Origin: a virus
Length of the DNA: 64,000 bases
Reading direction: 5' to 3' (one strand)
IMG/VR virus record: IMGVR_UViG_3300042891_001130
Location: 29,202-93,201 of that record
The number at the start of each line of letters is the position of its first letter. The stretch's first letter is position 1. The position numbers and the translations under genes were made by a program. The notes beneath the pieces are model-generated. The model worked only from the letters and a program-made list of their open reading frames with translations. It did no database searches and was not told where the DNA came from. Positions 62,584 to 64,000 of this stretch are shown here, one piece after another.

Positions 62584-64000
62584 ATGTCGTTAACATCAGT
62601 TCAAAGAGATTTTTTTGTAAAATCCGGTTTAACTGTTCTAGGAACTTCGACAGTAACTTCATCGACTGGTAATACTGCGGCTTTACAAGTCGACGGCGGA
62701 GCAGGGGTTGCTAAAAATTTAATTGTAGGGCAACAAGCGGATATTTACGGTGCATTGACTGTTAGTGGCGGAACACGACTGCAGGTAACTACAGCAACAG
62801 CATTAACAGTAACAGGGCAAAGCACTTTAGGTGCTGTAAATGCTACTGTTACCACAGTTACAAATTTAACTGCTAGCGGAACATTAAACGTAACAGGTCA
62901 AAGCACATTAGGTGCTGTAAATGCTACTGTTACCACAGTTACAAATTTAACTGCTAGCGGAACATTAAACGTAACGGGGCAAAGTACTTTAGGTGCTGTA
63001 AATGCTACTGTTACCACAGTTACAAATTTAACTGCTAGTGGAACATTAAACGTAACAGGTCAAAGCACATTAGGTGCTATTTCTGGTGCTGCTACCACAG
63101 TTACAACACTAACTGCTAGTGGCATTACAAATATAACAAATAATACACAATCAACATCTACAACAAGTGGTGCATTGACAGTAGTAGGCGGTGTTGGTAT
63201 TGGTGGTAATTTATTTGTTGGTGGTAGTATAACTGGAAGTATAACTACTGCAAGTAACTTAGCCGGCGGCGCAACAGGAAGTATTCCATACCAAAGAAAT
63301 CCTGGAGTTACAGATTTTATTGCGATTGGAACTGCTGGGTTTCTTTTACAATCGAACGGAACAACAGCAACATGGGTCAGTACTGGTTCGTTAGTTGCAG
63401 GTAATGCTTCCACAGCATCTAACATAGCAGGTGGCGCACAGTATCAAATTCCTTATCAAACAGGTGCTGGATCTACAGCATTCGAAGCAGGATTTGAATA
63501 TAATTACACCAGTAATACATTCAATGTTGATAACGCTAAAATTAATGGCACAACCAATGCAGGATCTACTGCCACAGGTGCATTACAGGTAGTAGGTGGT
63601 ATAGGAGTTGGGAAAGATATAGTAGTAGGAAATAATTCTCATATTTTAGGATATGAAATTATTTCTGGAAATCTAACGGTCAACGGGGGCAACTTATACA
63701 GTACAGCAACCACATTTAATATTTTACCTCAAACTGCAACTACAATTAATATTGGCGACTTAGGTACAGCCATTACAATTGGTGCAAACGGCAGTGGATA
63801 TACCAGAGTTAGAAATCAATTTACTGTAACTGATACAACAAACGCAACTTCGACATTGACGGGTGCGTTACAAGTTCGCGGCGGCGCAGGGATTGGTAGA
63901 GATCTAGTTGTTGGCGGATCCGTTGATATTTTAGATTTGACTGCCAGCACTACAACCGTTGCTACCAACGCTTTGTATGTAGCAGGGGGTGTGGGTATTG
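62584..64000 (+). CDS. Fibre/adhesin protein, truncated by window end
   Basis: The frame starts at the ATG after AAAGGAATAAAAACACT and is open to the last base (472 codons seen). The start MSLTSVQRDFFVKSGLTVLG is followed by the shared repeat (AALQVDGGAGVAKNLIVGQQ), then a near-exact 27-residue tandem array (VTGQSTLGAVNATVTTVTNL...), then more shared repeats (GALTVVGGVGIGGNLFVGG, GALQVVGGIGVGKDIVVGN, GALQVRGGAGIGRDLVVGG) and a further partial one at the very end. Tail fibre built of beta-roll repeats. Not in a list of complete frames because it has no stop here. Confidence 0.85.
   Translation, partial: MSLTSVQRDFFVKSGLTVLGTSTVTSSTGNTAALQVDGGAGVAKNLIVGQQADIYGALTVSGGTRLQVTTATALTVTGQSTLGAVNATVTTVTNLTASGTLNVTGQSTLGAVNATVTTVTNLTASGTLNVTGQSTLGAVNATVTTVTNLTASGTLNVTGQSTLGAISGAATTVTTLTASGITNITNNTQSTSTTSGALTVVGGVGIGGNLFVGGSITGSITTASNLAGGATGSIPYQRNPGVTDFIAIGTAGFLLQSNGTTATWVSTGSLVAGNASTASNIAGGAQYQIPYQTGAGSTAFEAGFEYNYTSNTFNVDNAKINGTTNAGSTATGALQVVGGIGVGKDIVVGNNSHILGYEIISGNLTVNGGNLYSTATTFNILPQTATTINIGDLGTAITIGANGSGYTRVRNQFTVTDTTNATSTLTGALQVRGGAGIGRDLVVGGSVDILDLTASTTTVATNALYVAGGVGI
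62809..63132 (+). repeat. 81-bp in-frame tandem repeat, three near-perfect copies plus one diverged
   Basis: Copies at 62809-62889, 62890-62970 and 62971-63051 differ at only a few third-codon positions and encode the same 27 residues; a fourth at 63052-63132 has drifted. Each unit encodes VTGQSTLGAVNATVTT and an 11-residue remainder. The third-position changes show the array is under protein-level selection or conversion rather than just duplicated. Confidence 0.93.

Overview
The window is a contiguous piece of the genome of a large T4-like myovirus (Caudoviricetes). The T4-type proteins resemble those of marine and freshwater T4-like phages of the cyanophage/pelagiphage kind more than those of coliphage T4. 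Evidence is the AT-rich, tightly packed coding (overlapping ATGA starts, AGGAG-type ribosome binding sites) and recognisable T4 core proteins: gp5, gp6, gp25, gp26, gp48, gp53, portal gp20, protease gp21, scaffold gp22, capsid gp23, late sigma factor gp55 and the recombination nuclease pair gp46/gp47. No host gene, tRNA or photosynthesis gene was seen, so the host cannot be named.

Layout. (1) 1-3579, plus strand: the 3' part of a metallopeptidase/VWA protein, three small unknown genes, then dihydrofolate reductase and thymidylate synthase joined by 4-base overlaps. (2) 3576-33942, minus strand: one long tail/baseplate block. In transcription order it encodes gp48-like, gp53, a large hub candidate, gp5 with a GH19 lysin, gp25, gp6, a 4573-residue giant protein, a nitroreductase-like protein, and four fibre/collar proteins. 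(3) 34049-39291, plus strand: gp55, gp47, a GT17 glycosyltransferase, gp46, a small basic protein and a SegE-like GIY-YIG protein. Two good sigma70-like promoters stand at its head. (4) 39292-39731: a gene-free, GC-richer segment full of inverted repeats, probably a large structured RNA. (5) 39763-41974, plus strand: two proteins sharing a C-terminal motif, the second with an 18-bp repeat array. (6) 41971-43064, minus strand: gp26 and a short reading frame that appear to be joined by a programmed -1 frameshift. (7) 43136-52125, plus strand: tape measure, gp20, two prohead-core-like proteins, gp21, gp22 and gp23, closed by a strong terminator. (8) 52254-64000, plus strand: a decoration-like protein and a run of fibre/adhesin genes built on one repeated beta module; the last runs off the window.

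How it fits together. Region 3 supplies late-gene transcription specificity (gp55) and recombination (gp46/47). gp55-dependent promoters of the ATAAATA type are visible before several structural genes. Regions 2, 6, 7 and 8 supply baseplate, tail, head and adhesins. Region 1 supports dTMP synthesis.

Most interesting observations: the gp26 frameshift signal (T TTT TTC heptamer followed three bases later by a 16-bp perfect stem, with the downstream frame starting only at TTG), which mimics lambda gpG/gpGT; the large RNA candidate; the seven FG-GAP-like repeats inside the 4573-residue protein; GH19 in place of the T4 lysozyme in gp5; GT17 between gp47 and gp46; and a nitroreductase fold within the tail block.
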